Shown piece by piece: positions 42,639 to 50,830 of a stretch of DNA of 64,000 bases (the first letter of the stretch is position 1; each line of letters opens with the position of its first letter). The position numbers and the translations under genes were made by a program. A model generated the notes under the pieces. It saw only the letters and a program-made list of their open reading frames with translations, did no database searches and was not told the origin of the DNA. The stretch comes from Dysosmobacter acutus (GTDB lineage Bacteria > Bacillota > Clostridia > Oscillospirales > Oscillospiraceae). The stretch lies in contig NZ_JAHLQN010000001.1 in NCBI RefSeq assembly GCF_018919205.1, positions 496,001-560,000 of the forward strand, in the 5' to 3' direction.

Positions 42639-44789
42639 ATGTCAACCATCATCACCCAAAGACAATTCCCCGGCTGCCGCAGATACGAAATGGAGCTTGC
42701 CGGACGGCCCCTCTTCCTGGAGGTGGGCAAGCTGGCCGAGCTGGCCAACGCCGCCGTCATGGTGGGCTACGGCGACACCCGCGTGCTGGTGTGCGCCACC
42801 GCGGCTCCCCGTCCCCGGGACGGCATCGACTTCTTCCCCTTAAGCGTGGATTTTGAGGAGAAGATGTACTCTGTGGGCCGCATCCCCGGCAGCTTCAACC
42901 GCCGGGAGGGCCGCCCCGGTGAAAAGGGCGTTCTGACCGCCCGGGTCATTGACCGCCCCATCCGCCCCCTGTTCCCCTATGACTTCCGCAACGACGTGTC
43001 CATTATGGCCACGGTCATGAGCGTGGATCACGACTGCTCTCCGGAGGTCGCCGCCCTCATCGGCACCTCCGCCGCCCTGGCCATCTCCGACATTCCCTGG
43101 AACGGCCCCATCGGCGCGCTGAAGGTGGGCCTGGTGGACGGCAAGCTGGTCTTCAACCCCACCAGTGAACAGCGCAAGACCTCCGACCTGGACGTCACCG
43201 TGGTCTCCACCGGCAAGAAGGTGGTCATGATCGAGGCCGGCGCCAACGAGGTGGACAACGACACCATGTACGAGGCCATCCGCATGGCCCATGAGGAGAA
43301 CCAGAAGCAGATCGCCCTCATCAACCAGATGGTGAGCGAGATCGGCAAGCCCAAGTTCGACTATCCCCACGCGGACTTTGACCAGGAGCTCTTTGACAAG
43401 ATCGTCTCCGCCACCATGGACGAGGCCAGGGCCGCCATGGACACCGACGACAAGAACGTCCGGGAAGCCCGCTGGAACGCCCTGATCGACCACTGGCACG
43501 AGCTGTTCCTTGAGGACTATCCCAACATGGACCAGTACCTTGAGGAGATCACCTACAAGTTCCAGAAGAAGATCGTCAAGGCCTGGCTGCTGGAGGGCCA
43601 CCGTGTGGACGGCCGCAAGAGCAACGAGATCCGTCCCTTAAGCGCCGAGGTGGGCATCCTGCCCCGGGTCCACGGCTCCGGCCTTTTCACCCGCGGCCAG
43701 ACCCAGGTCCTCTCCGCCTGCACCTTGGACACCCTTTCCGCCGCCCAGAAGTTAGACACCATCTGGGAGGAGACGGAAAAGCGCTATATGCATCACTATA
43801 ATTTCCCCGGCTACAGCGTGGGCGAGGCCAAGCCCGCCCGCAGCCCCGGCCGCCGGGAGATCGGCCACGGCGCCCTGGCCGAGCGGGCGCTGCTGCCGGT
43901 GCTGCCCTCTGTGGAGGAGTTCCCCTATGCCATCCGCGTGGTCAGCGAGGTGGTCTCCTCCAACGGCTCCACCTCCCAGGGCTCCATCTGCGGCTCCACG
44001 CTGGCCCTCATGGACGCCGGCGTGCCCATCAAGGCCCCTGTGGCCGGCATCTCCTGCGGACTGATCCAGGATGACAACGGCGGCTTCACCACCTTCATCG
44101 ACATCCAGGGCGTGGAGGACTTCCACGGCGAGATGGACTTCAAGGTGGCCGGCACCAAGAAGGGCATCACCGCCATCCAGATGGACCTGAAGAACGACGG
44201 ACTGACCATGGAGATCATCCGCAACGCCTTGGACATCACCTACGACGCCCGCTGCGAGATTCTGGACCAGATCATGCTGCCCTGCATCGCCGCGCCCCGC
44301 AAGGAGGTCAGCAAGTACGCCCCCAAGATGATCACCATGCACATTGATCCCGACAAGATCCGGGAGGTCATCGGCTCCGGCGGTAAGGTCATCCAGAAGA
44401 TCGTGGCCGACACCGGCGCCAAGATCGACATCAACGACGACGGCTCCGTGTTCATCTCCGCCCCCAACCCCGAGTCCTGCGACGCCGCCAAGAAGTGCAT
44501 CGACGACATCGTGTTTGTGCCTGAGGTGGGATCGCTGTACTACGGCCGCGTGGTGCGCCTGATGACTTTCGGCGCCTTTGTGGAGCTGGCCCCCGGCAAG
44601 GACGGCCTGGTCCACATCTCCAAGCTGGCCGACCACCGCATCGAGAAGGTGGAGGACGCCTGCAAGATCGGCGACATGATGTGGGTCAAGGTCACCGAGA
44701 TCGACGAGAAGGGCCGCGTGAACCTCTCCCACAAGGACGCCATGAAGGAAATCGCCGCCAAGGAAGCGGCCGGCGAGCGCGTCAAGTAA
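42639..44789 (+). CDS. pnp: Polynucleotide phosphorylase
   Basis: A 716-residue 3'-5' phosphorolytic exoribonuclease of the RNA degradosome. Two RNase PH-like domains cover residues 1-230 and 300-545 (FFPLSVDFEEKMYSVGRIPGSFNRREGRP; GQTQVLSACTLDTL; SSNGSTSQGSICGSTLALMDAGVP). A KH domain (DKIREVIGSGGKVIQKIV) and an S1 domain (GSLYYGRVVRLMTFGAFVEL) end the protein. The ATG at 42639 has AAAGGAGA upstream. Confidence 0.98.
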   Translation: MSTIITQRQFPGCRRYEMELAGRPLFLEVGKLAELANAAVMVGYGDTRVLVCATAAPRPRDGIDFFPLSVDFEEKMYSVGRIPGSFNRREGRPGEKGVLTARVIDRPIRPLFPYDFRNDVSIMATVMSVDHDCSPEVAALIGTSAALAISDIPWNGPIGALKVGLVDGKLVFNPTSEQRKTSDLDVTVVSTGKKVVMIEAGANEVDNDTMYEAIRMAHEENQKQIALINQMVSEIGKPKFDYPHADFDQELFDKIVSATMDEARAAMDTDDKNVREARWNALIDHWHELFLEDYPNMDQYLEEITYKFQKKIVKAWLLEGHRVDGRKSNEIRPLSAEVGILPRVHGSGLFTRGQTQVLSACTLDTLSAAQKLDTIWEETEKRYMHHYNFPGYSVGEAKPARSPGRREIGHGALAERALLPVLPSVEEFPYAIRVVSEVVSSNGSTSQGSICGSTLALMDAGVPIKAPVAGISCGLIQDDNGGFTTFIDIQGVEDFHGEMDFKVAGTKKGITAIQMDLKNDGLTMEIIRNALDITYDARCEILDQIMLPCIAAPRKEVSKYAPKMITMHIDPDKIREVIGSGGKVIQKIVADTGAKIDINDDGSVFISAPNPESCDAAKKCIDDIVFVPEVGSLYYGRVVRLMTFGAFVELAPGKDGLVHISKLADHRIEKVEDACKIGDMMWVKVTEIDEKGRVNLSHKDAMKEIAAKEAAGERVK

Positions 44790-44800
44790 GCAAGCCAAAA

Positions 44801-44832
44801 GAGCGAAGGCCCAATGGCCTTCGCTCTTTTTC
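44801..44832. terminator. Terminator after pnp
   Basis: Stem GAGCGAAGGCC / GGCCTTCGCTC with loop CAAT, followed by TTTTTCTG on the plus strand. An A run precedes it on the other side, so it can also end the opposing gene. Confidence 0.88.
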
Positions 44833-44875
44833 TGTGGGGAGGTGCGAACGATTGCTTTTCTGCGGGACAAGGCGC

Positions 44876-46351
44876 TTACAGGAGGTCCACCGTTTGCTCC
44901 GGCAGGGTTCTGACCCGGAACTCCACGCGCCACTCCACCTCCGGCGGCGGTTCGAACCGGAGGGAGGAACAGGCGGCGCGCGGATTGGCCCCTCCCGCGG
45001 CGAATACGGCGACGGGACCATCGGCCCCGCCGATGACGCCCACGGCCGCCGCGCCATGGAAGCCCGAACCTCCTGCTTCACCCTCCCTGGGCCGGGGCGG
45101 GTCGCTTTCCCGGCAATCCCGGACCAGGAAGCCGTCCTGCGGCAGGTCCGGCAAAAGGTGGTAGCGCAGCAGGCAAAGGTGGGTGGGAACGTCCGTCCCC
45201 TCCTCCCGGAAACAGTCGGAGGAGAGCTCCTGAGGAGCGCATTCGTCTACAACCAGCGTATGGCGCGCACCGGTGACGGGATGGGTGAAGGAGACGGAAT
45301 CGCCGGCTCCTGAGACGTGGAACCGGGGTCCGGGGAGGGAGAGCGGCTCCTGGCGCAGCGTTGCCTGAAGGGAGCGCAGGACCGGCGGGCGGGATGTAGC
45401 CCAGCGGAAGGACCGGCGCAGCAGAATCCAGCCATAGGACGGGTCCAGGCCGTAGTGGGCCAGGATGTCCCGGGCCTCCCGCTCCTGCATCTCCTCCGGC
45501 AGGCAGGGGTTCCAGGCAATACCGCAGCCATGGTGGCCGGACAGGGCCCTTCCGTTGACCGCCATCCGGGTGTCCACATCCAGGGACAAAGGGTTTTCCG
45601 CCTCCAGTTCCATCCGCTGCTCATCGGTGAGCGTCGGTTCGCCGCGCTCCGGGGAGAGGTCCCACTTGTTCAAGAAGGCGCGGATCCGCTCCGGCGCCAC
45701 CCGGGCGCAGAAGTCCGCCACCAGCCCCTTGCCGCAGACGTAGACCGCCGGGACCTGCCACAGTGCGTCTGCCCAGGAAAAGGATTTTCGGACGGGGATC
45801 TCACGGCCGGCCCGTTCCCGGCCGTGGCGGCCCCAAAAGCCGCCGGAATAGAAGACCTTCCACTCCTGCGGCCTCTCCGGCGGCAGGGCGGGGGACGGGA
45901 TTGGCGCGCTCAGCTGGCTGAGGTCAATCTCTTCCTGAAGAGCCTGAATATAGGAAAAGGGGTCCTCCATGGGCTTCAGGTCCAGTTCGCGGCGCAGCGC
46001 CTCCAGCCGCTCCGGATTCTCCGGCGGGTTATGCAGCAGGAAATCGCTGAACTGCTCCCGGGACCAGCCGGGCGCCTGCTCCGCGGCCGCAAAGCCGCCG
46101 CAGGAGAGCAGGAGGGACAGAAAGTCCCGGAAGTTTCGGGCCAGGGGCCGCACATACTCCCCCGGGGCGTTCATAGGGCTCACGGAGAATATCGTCTCCC
46201 CGAAGCCGGGGGCCGTGCAGCAGTGGATGCCGTCCACCCCGGCCCAGCCGATGATCCGGGCGCCCTTTGGCGTGCAGAAATAGCCGCTTTCTTCACTGCC
46301 CGCCTCCAGCCCCAGAGGCGAAAGGTCGATGCGGGTCCAGTCTGATTTCAT
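44876..46351 (-). CDS. Uncharacterised 491-residue protein with an IGGADGP motif
   Basis: I do not recognise this protein. It has no signal peptide or membrane helix. The N-terminal third (GYFCTPKGARIIGWAGVDGIHCC, FSVSPMNAPGEYVRPLARNFRDFLSLLLSCGG) has the look of a SUKH/SMI1-like module. The C-terminal third contains SFTHPVTGARHTLVVDECAPQ and ends in a beta-rich segment. Between them, at about residues 440-455, is V-I-G-G-A-D-G-P-V-A-V-F (45002-45037), flanked by Gly/Ala. That motif recurs at the C-terminus of the ABC permease in this window. The ATG at 46351 has GAGGGAG upstream. It stands alone between pnp and ppa. Confidence 0.7.
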   Translation of the reverse strand: MKSDWTRIDLSPLGLEAGSEESGYFCTPKGARIIGWAGVDGIHCCTAPGFGETIFSVSPMNAPGEYVRPLARNFRDFLSLLLSCGGFAAAEQAPGWSREQFSDFLLHNPPENPERLEALRRELDLKPMEDPFSYIQALQEEIDLSQLSAPIPSPALPPERPQEWKVFYSGGFWGRHGRERAGREIPVRKSFSWADALWQVPAVYVCGKGLVADFCARVAPERIRAFLNKWDLSPERGEPTLTDEQRMELEAENPLSLDVDTRMAVNGRALSGHHGCGIAWNPCLPEEMQEREARDILAHYGLDPSYGWILLRRSFRWATSRPPVLRSLQATLRQEPLSLPGPRFHVSGAGDSVSFTHPVTGARHTLVVDECAPQELSSDCFREEGTDVPTHLCLLRYHLLPDLPQDGFLVRDCRESDPPRPREGEAGGSGFHGAAAVGVIGGADGPVAVFAAGGANPRAACSSLRFEPPPEVEWRVEFRVRTLPEQTVDLL

Positions 46352-46395
46352 GAACTCCCTCTTTTCTTTGAAGCTTAAGGGACATTGTAATCCCA

Positions 46396-46409
46396 TTTTC
46401 CCGGGAAAT
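46396..46409. other. Noc-binding-site-like palindrome
   Basis: TTTTCCCGGGAAAT matches the B. subtilis Noc site ATTTCCCGGGAAAT at 13 of 14 positions. It lies in an intergenic stretch. One site alone is weak evidence, but a Noc paralogue is encoded 13 kb away. Confidence 0.4.
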
Positions 46410-46428
46410 CCACCCTTTCCGGCAACAG

Positions 46429-46456
46429 AAAAGGAGGAGCGGACGCTCCTCCTTTT
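46429..46456 (-). terminator. Terminator of ppa
   Basis: Stem AAAAGGAGGAGCG / CGCTCCTCCTTTT directly after the ppa stop. On the minus strand it ends in TTTTCTG. Confidence 0.75.
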
Positions 46457-46459
46457 TTG

Positions 46460-46990
46460 CTATTGTCCAAATTTGATCCGGTAGGCCTCCAGGCTGTCTT
46501 CGATGACCCGGACGGCCTCCGGCCGGGAGAACACCTGGCCGATCTCCGTGCGCTTGCCCTCAAGGTTCTTGTAGACGGAGAAAAAGTGGCGCATCTCCGT
46601 GGCGATGTGGGCGGGCAGCTGGGAGATGTCGCTGTAGACGTTCCAGGCCGGGTCGTCGAAGGGGATGGCGATGATCTTTTCGTCCCGGCTGCCGCCGTCG
46701 TGCATGACGATGACGCCGATGGGGAAGCAGCGCACCAGGCTCATGGGGTGGATGCCCTCGCTGCACAGCACCAAAACGTCCAGCGGGTCGCCGTCGTCGG
46801 CAAAGGTCCGGGGCAGAAAGCCGTAGTTGGCGGGGTAGTGGGTCGAGGTGTAGAGGATGCGGTCCAAGCGCAGCGCCCCGGTCTGCTTGTCGATCTCGTA
46901 CTTGTTCTTGGAGCCCTTCTCAATTTCGATCACCGCCCAAAAGTCCTCCGGGGCCATGTGGGCCGGGGAGACGTCGTGCCAAAGATGCAT
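46460..46990 (-). CDS. ppa: Inorganic pyrophosphatase (family I)
   Basis: A 176-residue soluble family I pyrophosphatase that pulls biosynthetic reactions forward by hydrolysing pyrophosphate. Active-site motifs are visible: EIEKGSKNKYEIDKQTG, YPANYGFLPRTFADDGDPLDVLVL (the D-x-D-P-x-D-x-x-V signature) and the later D-x-x-W-N region DDPAWNVYSDI. The ATG at 46990 has AAAGGAGGAG upstream. Confidence 0.95.
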   Translation of the reverse strand: MHLWHDVSPAHMAPEDFWAVIEIEKGSKNKYEIDKQTGALRLDRILYTSTHYPANYGFLPRTFADDGDPLDVLVLCSEGIHPMSLVRCFPIGVIVMHDGGSRDEKIIAIPFDDPAWNVYSDISQLPAHIATEMRHFFSVYKNLEGKRTEIGQVFSRPEAVRVIEDSLEAYRIKFGQ

Positions 46991-47047
46991 GGAAACTCCT
47001 CCTTTTTCCGTAGTATGCCCGCGGGAGGCCGTTTCTTGCAGCAATGG

Positions 47048-47839
47048 CTACGACAGGGCGGCGGTGTCAAGAAAGTGGGGCTGCACCACCGGCAGCAGCG
47101 CTTCCCACACAGGTTCATCGGCAATCCGGGCCTCAAAGTACAGCGCCGGGTCATCCACCGATAGGTACCCAATGCCCAAAGAGGGAAGTGTGATATAGCA
47201 GATCTCCCCCGAGTCATAGGTGAAAAAAAGGGTTTTGCTCAGATCATCCGCCTGAAGGTCCCGGTCCCGCCGGCCCAACTCTGCCTGAGAAAGGAGATCC
47301 ACCAGCTTGCCAATCTCCGCCGGATCGGTGAGCAGCACGGATTTGCCCTGGGTGGAGATCTCCGCCTGAATCAGCTTTCCTTTCAGCGCGTCACCGGGCA
47401 GAAAGTTCTGGAGCTGAGACTGGTAGTGTTCCCGGGTTTCCTTTACCGGGTCTATTGGGTCGCCGCCCGCACGATAGAGGGCATAGCCCCGGCAGAACAT
47501 CAGCGCGCACAGCGCAAGCGCGGCGGCGGAAATCGCTTGGCGCATCAGTTTTCTGAACCGCCTGCGCATTTCGCACTCCACCACCTGAAGTATGGCGCGG
47601 CTCTGGACTTCTCCTGATGCAAGCGCCGGATTCAGCTCGCCCCGCACTATCTCCACAACTGAAAGACCCAGCGCGTCGGCCAGAGGCTCCAGAAGGGATA
47701 CGTCTGGAAAGCCCGCTCCCCGTTCCCATTTGCTGACGGTGCGGTCGGAGATGCTGAGGCGCTCCGCCAGCTGGCGCTGGGTCAGGCCAAGCTCTTTGCG
47801 CGCGGCGGCAATCAGCCCGCCGGTTTTCCTTTGGTCCAT
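47048..47839 (-). CDS. XRE-family regulator with a membrane anchor
   Basis: A 263-residue protein. An N-terminal helix-turn-helix of the XRE/cro type (LIAAARKELGLTQRQLAERLSISDRTVSKWERGAGFPDVSLLEPLADALG) covers residues 8-58. A transmembrane segment at about 115-135 (AISAAALALCALMFCRGYALY) follows a basic stretch. The C-terminal ~125 residues form an extracellular domain. The layout (cytoplasmic DNA-binding part, one helix, outside sensor) suggests one-component signalling from the surface; the signal is unknown. The ATG at 47839 has AGAGGTGAT upstream. Confidence 0.85.
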   Translation of the reverse strand: MDQRKTGGLIAAARKELGLTQRQLAERLSISDRTVSKWERGAGFPDVSLLEPLADALGLSVVEIVRGELNPALASGEVQSRAILQVVECEMRRRFRKLMRQAISAAALALCALMFCRGYALYRAGGDPIDPVKETREHYQSQLQNFLPGDALKGKLIQAEISTQGKSVLLTDPAEIGKLVDLLSQAELGRRDRDLQADDLSKTLFFTYDSGEICYITLPSLGIGYLSVDDPALYFEARIADEPVWEALLPVVQPHFLDTAALS

Positions 47840-47996
47840 ACGATCACCTCTCCAACATGGTACCGGATCGGGGCCCTGTTGGCAACAAACGATTCGTGGA
47901 GTGCCGAAGAAACTGGCGTAAAGGGGCGGTGCGCGCCTTGGCAGCATAGGATCAATTGCTTCGCTTTGCAGGAGAACTCATTTACCGGCCCGGCAG

Positions 47997-48629
47997 CTAA
48001 ACCAAATGATATTGTGGGACGTTTTCCATCAATAATTTGCGGAATTCATTCACTGCTCCGAATGCCAAGTCGCACTTTTGCAGCATGACAGCACGGGTGT
48101 CAAATATAAAGAGAAATCCGTCAGAAGTTTCGATGATGCGCTCAAAGCCGCCGTATGGAATCCATTCCGCGTCTCCATTCCCGGCGGGCAGAGCCATTCC
48201 CGCTTCGGAGAAATAGACCGCAGCGGATGGCCCTGGTGAAAGGGTCCGCGCCCTTTTAAGCAGCAATTCTGCGGGGCGGTCAAACCGGTTTTTCCTGCGT
48301 GCCCTGCCTTGCCAAAGCCCTCCGATTCCGGCGCCGACCGCAACAGCGCCTGTGAGTAGAGGGACAAATAATGCCTGGGGCTCCATGAGACCGGGTACGA
48401 ACAGGAAAATACCCAACACCAGGCAAATAACACTCATGATTTTTGTGCGTAGCTTGCTTCTGGTCCTCCCGTGTGTTACCGCATTGAGCCGATCGGCGGC
48501 TTTCCACAGAACCGGATGAGCATTCCTTGAAACCAGTTCCGTTCTCTTTTCAAGCGCCTTGCTTACCTGCGGCAAAAGAAGAGCGGTATCATACGAACTG
48601 ATTTGGAATCTGAACCCACGGCTTTCCAT
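47997..48629 (-). CDS. YcxB-like membrane protein
   Basis: A 210-residue protein with two adjacent hydrophobic segments at about residues 62-100 (IMSVICLVLGIFLFVPGLM, FVPLLTGAVAVGAGIGGLW). The C-terminal part (YFSEAGMALPAGNGDAEWIPYGGFERIIETSDGFLFIFDTRAVMLQKCDL) has the order of conserved elements seen in YcxB-like proteins. Function unknown. The ATG at 48629 has GGAGGTGAAC upstream. Confidence 0.7.
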   Translation of the reverse strand: MESRGFRFQISSYDTALLLPQVSKALEKRTELVSRNAHPVLWKAADRLNAVTHGRTRSKLRTKIMSVICLVLGIFLFVPGLMEPQALFVPLLTGAVAVGAGIGGLWQGRARRKNRFDRPAELLLKRARTLSPGPSAAVYFSEAGMALPAGNGDAEWIPYGGFERIIETSDGFLFIFDTRAVMLQKCDLAFGAVNEFRKLLMENVPQYHLV

Positions 48630-48795
48630 TCGTTCACCTCCACTGACGGCTGACGCGTCAAGCCCGTTGCCCTGAAACCGGCCCGCGTTACCCGCCAATA
48701 TCTGTTTGCAGATAGTTACTCATAACGCGTTTTATTGAGCTCCGTAAAACTATGCTCAACTGAAAAGTCACTGGATGGAGCTTCTGTATAAATGA

Positions 48796-49167
48796 TTAAC
48801 TCTCTTTTTTGTAAATCTGATATACCTGCCAGACGGTTTCCTTTTTACCGTCTATTGAAACCGTCTTCCCTTTTTCGGCTTCTTCAACATGAATCCGGAT
48901 GTCAGTTAAATTGCCATTCAACAACCTTTCAAGCAATTCGTTATCAAAAACGCCAGTCTCATCAATAGCGACCGTATTGCTTAATAGTGCAATATAAAAT
49001 GTCTTCCCGCTGCTTTCAACAACAGCCAACGGTTTAGTGTATTCTTTAACTTGGACATACCCCACCAATTTTCCATCAATAGTCTCTTTGATAGACGAAC
49101 GGCCCATATGCGCTACAGTAAAAAGTACAGCGACTAAACAGATGACTATGATACCTCTTTTTTTCAT
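48796..49167 (-). CDS. AT-rich orphan protein with one membrane segment
   Basis: A 123-residue protein starting M-K-K-R-G and followed by a hydrophobic segment (IIVICLVAVLFTVAHMG), then a small domain (LVGYVQVKEYTKPLAVVESSGKTFYIALLSNTVAIDETG). I do not recognise the family. Its base composition is clearly AT-richer than the neighbours, with AT-rich codons throughout, which suggests recent acquisition. The ATG at 49167 has AAGGGAGGG upstream and it has its own promoter (49211-49239). Confidence 0.75.
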   Translation of the reverse strand: MKKRGIIVICLVAVLFTVAHMGRSSIKETIDGKLVGYVQVKEYTKPLAVVESSGKTFYIALLSNTVAIDETGVFDNELLERLLNGNLTDIRIHVEEAEKGKTVSIDGKKETVWQVYQIYKKES

Positions 49168-49210
49168 TCGGCCCTCCCTTACAAATAAAACCGTATTTGT
49201 CGTTTTCATT

Positions 49211-49239
49211 ATTTTATTATTATTTGTACATGCAGTCAA
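49211..49239 (-). promoter_or_regulatory. Promoter of the AT-rich orphan
   Basis: TTGACT (49234-49239), a 17-base spacer and TAAAAT (49211-49216) on the minus strand, in an AT-rich intergenic stretch. Confidence 0.7.
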
Positions 49240-49310
49240 GAAAGCCCTCGCAAAATCGACGGAGCTTATTCCGGCAGCAATTTTCTGAAAAGGGACGCCG
49301 GAATGTTTTC

Positions 49311-49339
49311 TTGTGCTTTTTTGCGTTTTGTGCTATAAT
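49311..49339 (+). promoter_or_regulatory. Promoter of miaB
   Basis: TTGTGC (49311-49316), a 17-base spacer and TATAAT (49334-49339), with TGC before the -10. It lies about 50 bases before the miaB start and may drive the miaB-mutS cluster. Confidence 0.75.
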
Positions 49340-49387
49340 CATTCAGTTAAATTCGCGGATTTTACCCTTTTTTCGGAGGATAGAAGT

Positions 49388-50806
49388 TTGGAACGGAATC
49401 GTGTATTGGTACCCCAGGCGGATCTTGCCCGCCAGAGGGAATTTGAGCAAAAAATCATGGCCTACTGGCAGGACCGGGGGAAGGCCCCCACGGCCTGTGT
49501 GGATACCTTCGGCTGCCAGCAGAATGTGGCCGACGGACAGCGGATTATGGGGATGCTCCAAGCCATGGGCTTCACCTTTACTGACGAGCCCGCCCGGGCA
49601 GATTTGGTGCTGTTGAACACCTGCGCCGTTCGGGAGCACGCGGAAAAGCGGGTCTACGGAAATTTGGGCGCTCTGACCCACACGAAAAAGGCCAACGGCG
49701 CCCAGGTGATCTGCCTGTGCGGCTGCATGGCCCAGCAGCCCTCTGTTGCCAAAAAGGTGCGGGAGAGCTACCGCCATGTGGACCTGGTGTTCGGCCCCCA
49801 CGCCCTGTGGCGCTTTCCGGAGCTGCTCTACCAGGTCTACACCCGCCGGGGCCGCGTCTTCTCCATCGACGACGAGCCGGGCACCATTGCCGAGGGACTG
49901 CCGGTGGTGCGGGAGGCGGGCGTCAAGGCCTGGGTCTCCATCATGTACGGCTGCAACAACTTCTGCTCCTACTGCATCGTGCCCTACGTCCGCGGCCGGG
50001 AGCGGTCCCGGGAAGCGGAGTGCATTGTTGAGGAGGTGCGGGGCCTGGTGGCGGAGGGGTACAAGGACATCACCCTCCTGGGGCAGAACGTCAACTCCTA
50101 CGGCCGGGATTTGGGCACGGGCATGGACTTTGCAGATCTGCTCAGCCGGATCGACGGCGAGGTGGAAGGGGACTACCTCATCCGCTTCATGTCCAGCCAT
50201 CCCAAGGACGCCACGCCCAAACTCTTTGACACCATGGCCCGCTGCCCCCATGTGGCCCGGCAGCTCCATCTGCCCTTCCAGTCCGGCAACAACCGGGTGC
50301 TGGAGGCCATGAACCGCCGCTACACCCGGGAGAAGTACCTGGAGCTGGTGAATTACGCCAAGGACGTGATGCCGGGTTTGGTGCTGACCTCGGATGTGAT
50401 CATCGGCTTTCCTGGTGAGACGGAGGCCGAGGCCATGGATACCGTGTCCTTGGTGAAGGAGGTGGGCTTTGACGCCCTGTTCACCTTCATCTACAGTCCC
50501 CGCCCCGGCACGGCGGCCGCGGCCATGCCCGACCCGGCCACCCGGGCGGAAAAGCAGGTCTGGTTCGACCGGCTTCTGGACGCCCAGAACGAAATCTCCG
50601 CCCGGCAGCACGCGGCCTATGTGGGCAGCACGGTCCGGGTCCTGGTGGATGGGGAGAGCGGCGACGAGCGCTGGCCCCTCAGTTCCCGGACCAATGGCGG
50701 GCGGCTGGTGCACCTATTGGGAAGCAGGGACCTGATCGGCAGCTTTGCGCAGGCCCGTATCACGGACAGCAATACCTGGGCTCTCTTCGGCGAGGCGGTG
50801 GAGTGA
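49388..50806 (+). CDS. miaB: tRNA-2-methylthio-N6-dimethylallyladenosine synthase MiaB
   Basis: A 472-residue radical-SAM methylthiotransferase acting at A37 of tRNAs already prenylated by MiaA. The N-terminal UPF0004 domain has three Cys for one cluster (FGCQQN, NTCAVRE, CGCMAQ). The radical-SAM motif is CNNFCSYCIVPYVRGRERS near residue 185. A C-terminal TRAM domain follows. The best start is TTG at 49388, seven bases after CGGAGGA; earlier in-frame codons lie inside the promoter. Its partner miaA is 9 kb downstream. Confidence 0.96.
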   Translation: MERNRVLVPQADLARQREFEQKIMAYWQDRGKAPTACVDTFGCQQNVADGQRIMGMLQAMGFTFTDEPARADLVLLNTCAVREHAEKRVYGNLGALTHTKKANGAQVICLCGCMAQQPSVAKKVRESYRHVDLVFGPHALWRFPELLYQVYTRRGRVFSIDDEPGTIAEGLPVVREAGVKAWVSIMYGCNNFCSYCIVPYVRGRERSREAECIVEEVRGLVAEGYKDITLLGQNVNSYGRDLGTGMDFADLLSRIDGEVEGDYLIRFMSSHPKDATPKLFDTMARCPHVARQLHLPFQSGNNRVLEAMNRRYTREKYLELVNYAKDVMPGLVLTSDVIIGFPGETEAEAMDTVSLVKEVGFDALFTFIYSPRPGTAAAAMPDPATRAEKQVWFDRLLDAQNEISARQHAAYVGSTVRVLVDGESGDERWPLSSRTNGGRLVHLLGSRDLIGSFAQARITDSNTWALFGEAVE

Positions 50807-50830
50807 GGGCCGGAACGAAAGGAGAAGCGG

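Noticed and set aside
43752-44933. A 393-residue minus-strand open frame opposite pnp
   Set aside because: Antisense shadow of pnp.
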